Positions 9,001 through 13,215 of a stretch of DNA of 20,532 nucleotides are shown here, piece by piece. Every line of letters begins with the position of its first letter. Position 1 is the first letter of the stretch. The notes under the pieces are model-generated. The model saw nothing but the letters and a program-made list of their open reading frames with translations, made no database searches and was not told where the DNA came from. The stretch lies in NCBI GenBank assembly GCA_041748615.1, contig JBGTCY010000315.1, forward strand, positions 1 through 20,532, read 5' to 3'. Origin of the DNA: JBGTCY01 sp041748615 (GTDB lineage Bacteria > Bacteroidota > Bacteroidia > Chitinophagales > CAIOSU01). A program made the translations under genes and the position numbers.

Positions 9001-11295
9001 CCACACTCCTTCATCACTCCAGTTGCCGGATTGCATTGTGCGGAATTCGTAAGTCGGATAGCAACCTTCACCCGCTTCAAACTCGCTGAAACTTGCCAAT
9101 CCCGTTGCCTGAATTCTGCGGTCGCCCGGAGCATCGCTGAGGATGCTTGCCGTAGTGGACGACCATTCACCGTTAGAAAAATGGCTAATGATATAATTTG
9201 CGATGCTGCCGCCTGCCGCGCCTGAGTTGGTGGTGTTGGAAAGGTCGAGCGTGATGTCGTAAGAACTATAAGAGCCGGGAGTGTCATTCAAATCCATGAA
9301 CCAGTAGAGATTTGATTTCGCACTCTGATTGATGCCGGAGCCGGAACTCTCATTGTCGCTGAAATCAGCAACCGAGCCGGTGATGTTCACTGGGTTAACG
9401 TCTGTGCCCACGTTGACGAGCGAAAGCGTAGCCGGTGCATATGTTGTTGTATCACCGATTTCATACTTGAAAGTGGTGGTGCCGAGGTTAGTGATGAAAT
9501 TTTTCTGAAGGTTGCCGTTGACATAACTATTTTCTGAAGCGCCACTTACAGAGGCTCCAACGTCAAGGATTATTTTATTGGTGTCTGTATGCAGTAATCC
9601 ATTGGTCAAAAGAAGATTAAAATAAACAGTCGGATTGGAGGTGATTGTAACTCCGCTAGCATTATTAATTCTTAAGGTCTGAATTTCTCCGCTGCCGGTC
9701 AGCGTTTGTGCGGAACTGCCGGCAAATGAAAGCTCATTGACTGAAACTTTACCAAGATTGGTGAATGTTGTGCCTGTAAAATTGAGGGTGGATCCGGTCA
9801 ATTCAGCACCACCTGAGATATTGAATGTTCCGCTTTGCGTTCCGCTTCCATCAATCTGAACAGTACCACTATTAATATTTACGGTTCCCGTATTTGAAAA
9901 TGTAATAGTGCTGTTGTTGGAAAGATAGCTGATGCCTGCTCCATCTGATTTAGTAATGGTGCCGTTGTTTACAACAGATGTTGTTACGGCTGAAAATTCT
10001 TCTGTAAAACTGAAATCTCCTTCAATCATCCAGTTGCCTTCATTGAGGATTGCTGAATTTCCTCCCAACCCAAAATTTGTTCCCATATAAACCAAGCCCC
10101 CCTGGTTTTGTAACACCCGGCTTTCATTCATTCTTGCAGGTCCCGTAAATGCTGCTTCGGCACTTGCAGCTATAATAGTAGTACCGTTATCTTTCATATC
10201 ACCCGCTAACCAGTTAAACTGTGTAGTAACAGTGATATTGCCGCTTCCCTCAAAATTTCCACCTTGAAATTCATACATTCGTATTGAGGCATTCGTATTC
10301 CATACAATATTAGCAGTAGCATGATTCACCGCAATGTCAGACGAAAGAGTGCATCCGCTTTCAAATGTTACGAGTCCGTTCGTAACAGCTATTGTTCCAC
10401 TGCCGGAAAATGATGAAGTAGAATTAAATGTTTGCGGAGCTTCGAATCGAATAATATTATCCGTTGATGGAATACTAAAATTTCCGGAGTGTATTGAAGA
10501 AGTGGTGTTAATCAACAATGTGCCTGAAGTTCCGGTTACTTCCACAATACCGGAGGCATTGTTAGTAAAAGCCAAAAACTCACCATTTCCGATAGTAGTT
10601 GTTCCTGTTCCGGTTTTTCGAATTATCCCATCATTGTCAAATATAGTAGCACCACTACTTGCAACAAAACCCCCGAGCCCCGTAATTACTATCTCGCCAG
10701 TGTTATTGATTTTTGCAGTTCCTGAAAGATTAAGATTAATACCGGTGCTGTGTGTGTAAAAAGTGCTGTTGTTGTTTAATACATGTGCGCCACCAAGCGT
10801 TTTAGAGCCTCCACCACTCACTGTTACTATAGAGTTTGCATGAGTGGTAGTATTTCCTGTTCCCTGCAGAGTTCCTGCCGTCCAGTTGAAATTGGCTAAA
10901 TTATTAATTACAATATTGCCTGCGCCTTGTACTATTCCGCCATTTATATTAAATGTTCCGTCAATAATTAAATCATCCCCGGATCCATCGTTAATTGTTA
11001 AAGTATTAACAGTCAAAGACAGCACTCCGCCTGATTCCACCACAACCTGGTCAACAATAACCGCTGCACTCACAGTGATGGTGTGTGGCGTTCTGATGGT
11101 AATGATTCCCGCTGTTGCGGCTGTAGGTGCGGAAACAGCGCCTACCCATGCTATGCCATCAAACCTTTGCCATGAGCCTGCGACATTCCACGGACCTGTT
11201 GCCGCGCTGCGGTAGTCGTTGAGAGATTGGGCGAATGTTCCGGTTGTCATTAAAATTAAAAAAATGACAGCAAGAGAGGGGATCGTTTTTAACAT
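1..11295 (-). CDS. Giant modular secreted adhesin/protease, 3' end outside window
   Basis: The frame is open from ATG at 11295 to base 1, at least 3765 residues. An in-frame stop at 11311-11313 and the lack of another ATG fix the start. Residues 1-23 are a signal peptide (MLKT, hydrophobic core, ending TFAQ). Approximate order: three tandem G8-like/solenoid modules (24-743, 744-1247, 1248-1975); PKD-like and SprB-like repeats (1976-2445); subtilisin-fold protease (2446-2876) with Asp2462 (GVLSDS), acidic DEGRAM at 2506-2511, AAGN Asn2588 and Ser2813 (FGTSAAAPHAG); IPT/TIG-like (2879-2974); three MBG-like domains (2976-3424), the middle one expanded by GR[AP]FVN repeats; a Cys-rich segment (CDDGNPCTDDVC); two HYR domains (about 3446-3605); SprB-like repeats to the edge. 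Such architectures are usually cell-surface or secreted proteins of type IX secretion, so a C-terminal sorting domain would be expected beyond the left edge (inference). The ligand and protease substrate are unknown. Confidence 0.93.
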   Translation of the reverse strand, partial: MLKTIPSLAVIFLILMTTGTFAQSLNDYRSAATGPWNVAGSWQRFDGIAWVGAVSAPTAATAGIITIRTPHTITVSAAVIVDQVVVESGGVLSLTVNTLTINDGSGDDLIIDGTFNINGGIVQGAGNIVINNLANFNWTAGTLQGTGNTTTHANSIVTVSGGGSKTLGGAHVLNNNSTFYTHSTGINLNLSGTAKINNTGEIVITGLGGFVASSGATIFDNDGIIRKTGTGTTTIGNGEFLAFTNNASGIVEVTGTSGTLLINTTSSIHSGNFSIPSTDNIIRFEAPQTFNSTSSFSGSGTIAVTNGLVTFESGCTLSSDIAVNHATANIVWNTNASIRMYEFQGGNFEGSGNITVTTQFNWLAGDMKDNGTTIIAASAEAAFTGPARMNESRVLQNQGGLVYMGTNFGLGGNSAILNEGNWMIEGDFSFTEEFSAVTTSVVNNGTITKSDGAGISYLSNNSTITFSNTGTVNINSGTVQIDGSGTQSGTFNISGGAELTGSTLNFTGTTFTNLGKVSVNELSFAGSSAQTLTGSGEIQTLRINNASGVTITSNPTVYFNLLLTNGLLHTDTNKIILDVGASVSGASENSYVNGNLQKNFITNLGTTTFKYEIGDTTTYAPATLSLVNVGTDVNPVNITGSVADFSDNESSGSGINQSAKSNLYWFMDLNDTPGSYSSYDITLDLSNTTNSGAAGGSIANYIISHFSNGEWSSTTASILSDAPGDRRIQATGLASFSEFEAGEGCYPTYEFRTMQSGNWSDEGVWEYFNGCDWVESFYSPTFEDSTITIRSNHYVTITSAITIDEVVVEAEGGLEIYLANVTLNDGPGVDLMVEGYLYLNRGRITTTGDIVIADGMGYLDWGNEGRLSSAGTLTIESGGKVSVTSNEGEIYMDDGFTIINNGIFNWDGYDYVYFFGSGNAFINNGEMNFNDDTDLDFGVACPFTNNGIINISEFSLLRTGFGFTLDNSNGEINVLNSAQWELRDDMTLDGEIFLDAGSELAGSFQTLAFIGTTFSNYGYVSLLNVAFNGATQQAWRGDGFFRGVTITNPFGVTLTDGGPSVGETLNLIEGNINTGVYSLFIAESSNVLRADGHINGSLVKKFATNAGAQTFRYDIGDNGVYAPITLEIFNVDASAEPVWIKGFISDYPTNDPTDAGLKSDARTEHFWHLELNISPGSFDSYNTTFDLTNTTNSGVEGGAVAGYIIRRYDAVSDSWETTTSSVLSDTQFDRTIQTTGLNAFGLFAAGEEEIPCTPTLEYRSKQSGNWSVASTWETFDGCDWVDATTVPSASDSTITIQSTHTVTVNTVVSINELVIDNGAILTVNSGGVITLVDLPASNEITVIGTFNLNNAAITTGTGTVEVLSSGTFNWSAATISGGVAVNISAAGLLNIPGVGGTAFLNDTSIINNYGTIQWPNGSNNVSCSSGGYVQINNYNEFYLNANATITNPSGGVFVLNNAPAGQIIKTSAVNFTINSTISFVNDGEVSVSGGTFTVLSTSFTNAGTMDLASPAIYNFLTGSNTIFNSGSAFTGSGAVNINGSTWTVNGDIDFPAGYDLNFFNVSLINGSGTLTMLNGSQFDWTSGEISGSGILQINSGAVLNMMGGGSNMALRGTRSIVNDGEIFWNTNGDIVYNGAGTNVSVSNHGTFNIGGSAIITNGGAGTSFTFTNQSSGIINKTGAATNSRFDANVVFSSLSGSQINIASGTLRLNNTAPNNIYGDVTVNGGATLAGSGTMIVHADGFTNDGSITLSQLIFSTASEQEIYGTGTIDHFVINNPSGLNMPSGSQTINNTLTFTNGIIHTNSNKIIIAAGAIVSSASASSYVNGNLEKIFPTNLNVQSFTFHVGDADVYAPVTIDISDVESGDPVNLTAYITSSSPNSATSGILPGAKADRYWNVDLNPEPGFFDSYNITLDLSNTTNSGVAGGSIANYIIRKYTDDEGEWSATIANILSDAPGDRRIQATGLTSFSEFAAGEPECNIIVDAGNHTSVCAGQNLSLNGSSSTGSGIWTTFGSGTFTDNTDLNATYFPSALDISTGAVILYLTSVDNGACSAEMDTIVLTILQNPTVEIELSNPVCDLDFAEATAVPSGGTPPYSYEWNTGNVTQSISSLSNAVYSVTVYDDNTCWSVDSLLIENLSYIISSTDVFCFGGNDGTATVNILSGMSPIDYEWSDEQITATAISLDAGNFDITVTDAAGCSISQSVNINEPAQITAVVSVSICDGGSYFAEGENQTASGIYYDTLVAVNGCDSILTTNLTILQNSSSSDTVTICSGDDYLGHTTPGFYIDTLLAANSCDSVVSTTLFVSDPSECILPYYAPPDTGKVESILGSELTQLFLYPDSITDPVDNAIFRKFGVDVLIEVIAKEGFYDELYAELQLPPYNMDYLINNGDSTLIITGIISIGNLLLLETDTIRINYVRPYFPPLTNRGLTYTQGDSVLRSAQVRATFGVEGDGIKIGVLSDSYNTLPGNQALNDVNNGDLPGLGNLYNNKPVDVVEDFPFGFATDEGRAMLQIVHDIAPKAELAFRTGFLSAGDFAEGVKELYQAGCDVIIDDITYITEPFFKDGVVAKAVNSVKNAGVSYFTAAGNYGNKAYEGVFTPTARPSWLNNPETVAHDFSGGGNDIFQKVYLPAGTYTIVLQWEDNVYTNNELDGTQNDLDIYLADINGNFLFGFNKNNIGGDPFEVLPFTVRSNARANIVVVRASGTQDVRFKYVIFRGEAVIEEYANTMPSSLVGQANAEGAMTVGAVLFLNTPDYGVDPPTAATFSSKGGTPVDGAVRNKPDFMAPNGVNTTVNMGGVNIDGDAFPNFFGTSAAAPHAGAVAALLLEAKKKFFPGDSLLPDEVRSILQNTAIEMDAPGFDYATGYGFIQSDLAIMTFAMPTPVITDIVLDDPDANPGTEPVTFTIEGSYFDENTEAYLGDDLLPTTFVNSTQLTSSAGTFAGNPPLYVCSPSITPSGLDGGCSDSLYFFPDYRPTIIVRADNKEKKFSEKLPEFSATITIDGLSLTDASLTLGDVGLENIQFATLATSMSTPGLYSVTPSIIPLNPGIPEELLLLETYKYEFVTGVLTIGKMPVIISPKDTTLTYGDKIAGIQFNYEFDMTNVDVADQPVFLEAIKTAHEADLAEGVALVDGRAFVNGRAFVNADILGLSFLVSGRAFVNGRPFVNGRAFVNNIPTEFDTTHIVDVMLESVFLYQDNSDSTVLANGRPFVNGRPFVNGRAFVNGRAFVNGRAFVNGRPFVNGRAFVNGRPFVNGRAFVNGRPFVNGRAFVNSTEVEDQINQSIVLIVDEQDTTSALESDTLPYFSINLVSGIDVGEWVIAPGALFNDNYDITYGLGTLTILPKTLFAIADSQSRMFCEENPEFTITYNGFVNEENADSIEAPIATTVAVQNSPAGEYDIVLDGGSSPNYIFVLENGILTIEGDCDDGNPCTDDVCTIGVGCENIYEFNATITCPLDVYQAADAGECVAANVTLSTPTITDDCGVVTLTNDALLSYPVGTTTVIWILEDTYDNSVSCSQLVVITDEELPVIHDCPEDITLNALPANCNTQVFWIAPTVTDNCGATLSGNFEPGDYFNPGSHKVIYTAEDDATNAVQCNFNIIIHTETLSVNAASHEYACGYHVTCHNGSNGSITLEVEGGCESYSYSWSGPDGFSYSDANPSGLKAGEYQVTVTDNNNTAVSTTITLTEPAPLTQNFTTSLYECGYKISCHGNNDGAIDLNVNGGCAPYNISWTVLGGGSGIVPGAETQSGLTAGTYRANITDAN
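1480..1899 (-). repeat. Hexapeptide GR[AP]FVN repeats, 16 copies in three blocks
   Basis: Blocks lie at 1864-1899 (2 units), 1777-1830 (3 units) and 1480-1677 (11 units), each unit 18 bp. Units are GRAFVN or GRPFVN. In the 11-unit block, units 2-11 alternate strictly between an AGA and a CGC arginine codon, so the DNA has a 36-bp higher-order period. The array interrupts an MBG-like domain that starts near TLTYGDK and ends with GTLTILPK. Confidence 0.95.
2668..3960 (-). other. Embedded subtilisin-fold (S8/S53-like, clan SB) protease domain
   Basis: This part of the giant protein (residues about 2446-2876) carries the Asp motif GVLSDSYN (Asp2462), the oxyanion Asn in TAAGNYGN (Asn2588) and the Ser motif FGTSAAAPHAG (Ser2813). 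The classical HGTHVAG motif is not present. At its place before IAPKAEL there is DEGRAMLQIVHDIAP, giving acidic residues Asp2506 and Glu2507. From memory, a group called S53-like in domain databases has this pattern. A beta-rich insert resembling a PPC domain (PAGTYTIVLQW) lies between Asn2588 and Ser2813. Whether it is active cannot be told from sequence alone. Confidence 0.85.
5371..7551 (-). repeat. Large protein module 3 of 3
   Basis: The head reads YRSKQSGNWSVASTWETFDG, followed by STITIQSTHTVTV and an ELVIDNGA strand. The body has many Ser/Asn/Gly-rich short strands. The tail has SYVNGNLEKIF, YAPVTID, TNSGVAGG and ILSDAPGDRRIQ, and closes with SFSEFAAGE. Its last 45 bases (5386-5430) match module 1 (9079-9123) at 44 of 45 positions, whereas module 2 is clearly diverged there. 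Confidence 0.75.
7552..9069 (-). repeat. Large protein module 2 of 3
   Basis: It repeats the layout of module 1: FRTMQSGNWSDEGVWEYF, then STITIRSNHYVTI and VVVEAEGG, a short Asn/Gly-rich body, a tail with HINGSLVKKF, YAPITL, TNSGVEGG and VLSDTQFDRTIQ, closing with FGLFAAGE. The body is shorter than in modules 1 and 3, about 500 residues in total against 720-730. The tail is the most divergent of the three. A run of eight C on the plus strand (7701-7708) encodes the GG of TNSGVEGG. Confidence 0.75.
9070..11226 (-). repeat. Large protein module 1 of 3 (G8-like head, solenoid body, tail)
   Basis: The head begins DYRSAATGPW and continues with a GSWQRFDG segment, TITIR-type and HTITV strands and VVVESGG. 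The body is rich in short Asn/Gly/Thr strands (NNGTI, GTGNI and similar), which suggests a right-handed beta-solenoid. The tail contains SYVNGNLQK, a YAPATL segment, TNSGAAGG and the closing ILSDAPGDRRIQ and SFSEFEAGE. The same order of motifs recurs in the next two modules. The G8 name is from family memory and was not searched. Confidence 0.75.
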
Positions 11296-11380
11296 ATAAA
11301 AATGTTTAAATTAATTAAGGGCGTGGTTTGAATAAGAAGTGAAAAATCGGTTGGCAATAATTTTTAAGAAAACTCTTAAG

Positions 11381-11462
11381 GGCAGTTCTAAAAATTGCTC
11401 TTTTGCCTCATCCCTTGCCTTCTCCTAAGGAGAAGGAGTTTGAGGTAATTTTTAGAACTGTC
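11381..11462. repeat. Long imperfect palindrome with perfect core
   Basis: The outer arms CAGTTCTAAAAATT (11383-11396) and its complement (11447-11460) are perfect 14-mers. CCTCA (11406-11410) pairs with TGAGG (11441-11445). The core CCTTCTCCT/AGGAGAAGG (11418-11436) is a perfect 9-bp palindrome around one base. It lies about 85 bp upstream of the giant gene start. It may be a REP or MITE-like intergenic element or a leader hairpin; no transposase is present here. Confidence 0.7.
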
Positions 11463-11645
11463 TTAATTGATACTTCTAACACTAATTAATAATGATTGTA
11501 ATAATTTATCAGATTAATTAGATTATGAGCTAAGGTAAAAAAAAACTTCAAGTAATTCAACTTACGTAGCAGAAATTCTCGGAAATATAAATTGTGGGGG
11601 GGGAGTAACTATTATAGGATGAATTTATTGAGAATCTTTCTCCGA

Positions 11646-11952
11646 TTAATACCACGATAAAGGGTCATCCAGGCTTTTATTGAATATAAATGACTTTTGT
11701 ACTTGGGGAATTCCTTCAACTCTCGGAAGAGCATCTGCGCATTTCAAAACTGCCTGCATTTTGTTTTTTACGCCTAATTTGATGTAGATATGATGCGCAT
11801 GTTTGCGCACGGTCTCCGTACTGATTTTAAACTCCTGCGCCAGCTCTGTCAGTTGATATTTTCTTTAATGCAAACTCCAGACTGAAAACTTTAAACTTTA
11901 AACCGAAAGGTCGTCCCTGCCTTTTTAGATTATCGGGATTATTTTCTGCCAT
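11646..11952 (-). pseudogene. LuxR-type HTH protein remnant with single-base frameshift
   Basis: From ATG at 11952 the frame reads MAENNPDNLKRQGRPF and goes on to EFALKK, then leaves the HTH frame. In the neighbouring frame the sequence continues YQLTELAQEF, STETVRKHAHHIYIKLGV, NKMQAVLK and ends DDPLSWY before TAA at 11646-11648. The total of 307 bases is one more than a multiple of three, and removing one A (T on plus) from the four-base run at 11859-11862 joins both parts into 101 residues. The second part matches the recognition half of a GerE/LuxR helix-turn-helix. The usual first helix of the domain is poorly recognisable, so the ancestor may already have been short. A sequencing error is an alternative. 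Confidence 0.55.
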
Positions 11953-12190
11953 AAGACTCTGGGATTTTAAGTTCCACTTTGCATGACGACCTTAAGGTAG
12001 CTTGTATGCTGCCTGAAAGAAATGTAAAAAAAGAATTGTGTTCAGTAAAGCATATAAAAGTCAGAAAACCTGTTATTGAGGGTATATTGATTCCTTAATT
12101 GCAGTAATTTACCGGGAAAAACCTCGCCAATTCACATTTTTCCCCTCCGAACAGATTATTTCATTATTTTAGCCAAAATTTTTTTCAACC

Positions 12191-12712
12191 ATGGCAAACA
12201 AAACACACACCGTATTTTTAGTGGATGACGACAGCGCTCACACGCAGATGCTGAAAGACCACCTGAGTTCAAAGCTGAATGTGCACTTAACGACCTTCTC
12301 CTCCGGAGAAGACTGTCTGAACAACCTGCATCAAAAACCCGATGTCGTGGTGCTCGACTATCACCTCAACAGCACGAAAAAAGAAGCGCAAAACGGGCTG
12401 GAGATTCTAAAAAAGCTGAAAGCCGCCTCGCCCGAAACGGAAGTCATCATGCTGTCAAGCCAGGATAAAATCGAAGTGGCGGTTGAAATCATGAAACATG
12501 GCGCGTTTGATTACGTGATAAAAGGAGAGAGCGCTTTTGTGAGAACGCAAAACATCATCCTCAATATCATTAAGAGTTTTAAGCTGATGGAAAACCTGAA
12601 GGCTTACAAGTTCGCCACCTATTTCCTCTCTGCGGTCATCATTCTGATAGTCATTATCGCCATCGTTCTCTATGCTACCGGCAATGTGGATAAATTTCCC
12701 GGGGCGGTGTAG
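12191..12712 (+). CDS. Response regulator receiver with C-terminal membrane helix
   Basis: The protein has 173 residues. A receiver domain occupies about residues 6-130, with the acidic pocket VDDD (12-14), phospho-acceptor Asp56 (VVVLDYHL), the Ser89/Ser90 switch (MLSS) and Lys111 (YVIKG). No DNA-binding or enzymatic output domain follows. Residues 143-162 form a strongly hydrophobic segment (SAVIILIVIIAIVLY) that should be a single membrane helix, with a short tail ending GAV. A receiver tethered to the membrane without an output domain is unusual and suggests it acts as a phosphate acceptor or protein-interaction switch at the membrane. It converges with the Hpt gene, which is a plausible phosphodonor (inference). 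Confidence 0.88.
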   Translation: MANKTHTVFLVDDDSAHTQMLKDHLSSKLNVHLTTFSSGEDCLNNLHQKPDVVVLDYHLNSTKKEAQNGLEILKKLKAASPETEVIMLSSQDKIEVAVEIMKHGAFDYVIKGESAFVRTQNIILNIIKSFKLMENLKAYKFATYFLSAVIILIVIIAIVLYATGNVDKFPGAV

Positions 12713-12732
12713 CATACCGCGGATAATTACAC

Positions 12733-12768
12733 TGTAAACGGGTTTAAGGTTTTTAGTTTCCGTTTACA
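12733..12768. terminator. Possible hairpin between convergent genes
   Basis: TGTAAACGG (12733-12741) is repeated as its complement at 12760-12768, giving a 9-bp stem with an 18-base loop. It sits between the regulator stop and the Hpt gene and overlaps the last codons of Hpt. It lacks a strong T-run on either strand, so a bidirectional terminator is only a guess. Confidence 0.3.
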
Positions 12769-13103
12769 AACTGTCTTAATTCTCCGAAGGCGTCATTACA
12801 GACGGCAGTTACTTTTTCCACCAATGCCGGGAGTTCTTCGAGGTTTTTGGCTTCAGCGGCATATTCCTCGATTTTCAGAATATCGTCTTTGATTGAATTG
12901 ATACCCATGTAGGATAATTGCGGTTTGATTTTGTGGGCGGCAGAGCGCAGCTCTTCCCAGTTTTTTTCCTTTAGGCTCACCTTCATGGCGGATACCTTTT
13001 CGGGTCCCAACTCCAGAAAGTTGTTGATGTATTTCACCATGCGTTCGTGGTCGTCACCGGTGAATGTTTTCAGAAAGGTGAGGTCGGTTGTGGCGTTGTT
13101 CAT
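12753..13103 (-). CDS. Histidine phosphotransfer (Hpt) domain protein
   Basis: The protein has 116 residues, the usual size for a stand-alone Hpt four-helix protein. The phospho-histidine is His57 in AAHKIKPQLSYMG, which fits the family pattern H-x-[LIV]-K-x(5-6)-G. Hpt proteins carry phosphate from the receiver of a hybrid kinase to a second response regulator. The gene lies 112 bp downstream of a hybrid kinase on the same strand and faces a response regulator gene, so the neighbourhood offers both partners (inference). Confidence 0.9.
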   Translation of the reverse strand: MNNATTDLTFLKTFTGDDHERMVKYINNFLELGPEKVSAMKVSLKEKNWEELRSAAHKIKPQLSYMGINSIKDDILKIEEYAAEAKNLEELPALVEKVTAVCNDAFGELRQFVNGN

Positions 13104-13215
13104 TTTTTATTAGTTTTTAGTTGCAGGCATCAAGCCGGAGTTATTTACGCTAATAGCAAACAGCTTGTGGCTTGCAACTGATGTTAAATATAGATTTTCA
13201 TGCACTGAAATAAAT

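Larger units (their letters stand above)
11296..12190. other. Intergenic region between giant gene and response regulator
   Basis: This stretch holds no intact gene. It contains the palindrome at 11381-11462, a run of eight G at 11596-11603 and the LuxR-like remnant at 11646-11952. It is AT-rich between these. The promoters of the two divergent flanking genes should lie here, but I could not find a convincing Bacteroidota TAnnTTTG element on either strand. Confidence 0.6.

Noticed and set aside
10334..11215. Plus-strand open frames opposite the N-terminal module of the giant gene
   Set aside because: They have no recognisable family, are repetitive in Val/Pro because the opposite strand encodes Asn/Gly/Thr-rich strands, and lie wholly within the minus-strand frame.
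11296..11460. Promoter of the giant gene
   Set aside because: I looked for the Bacteroidota TAnnTTTG/TTTG pattern on the minus strand and found no convincing match at suitable spacing.
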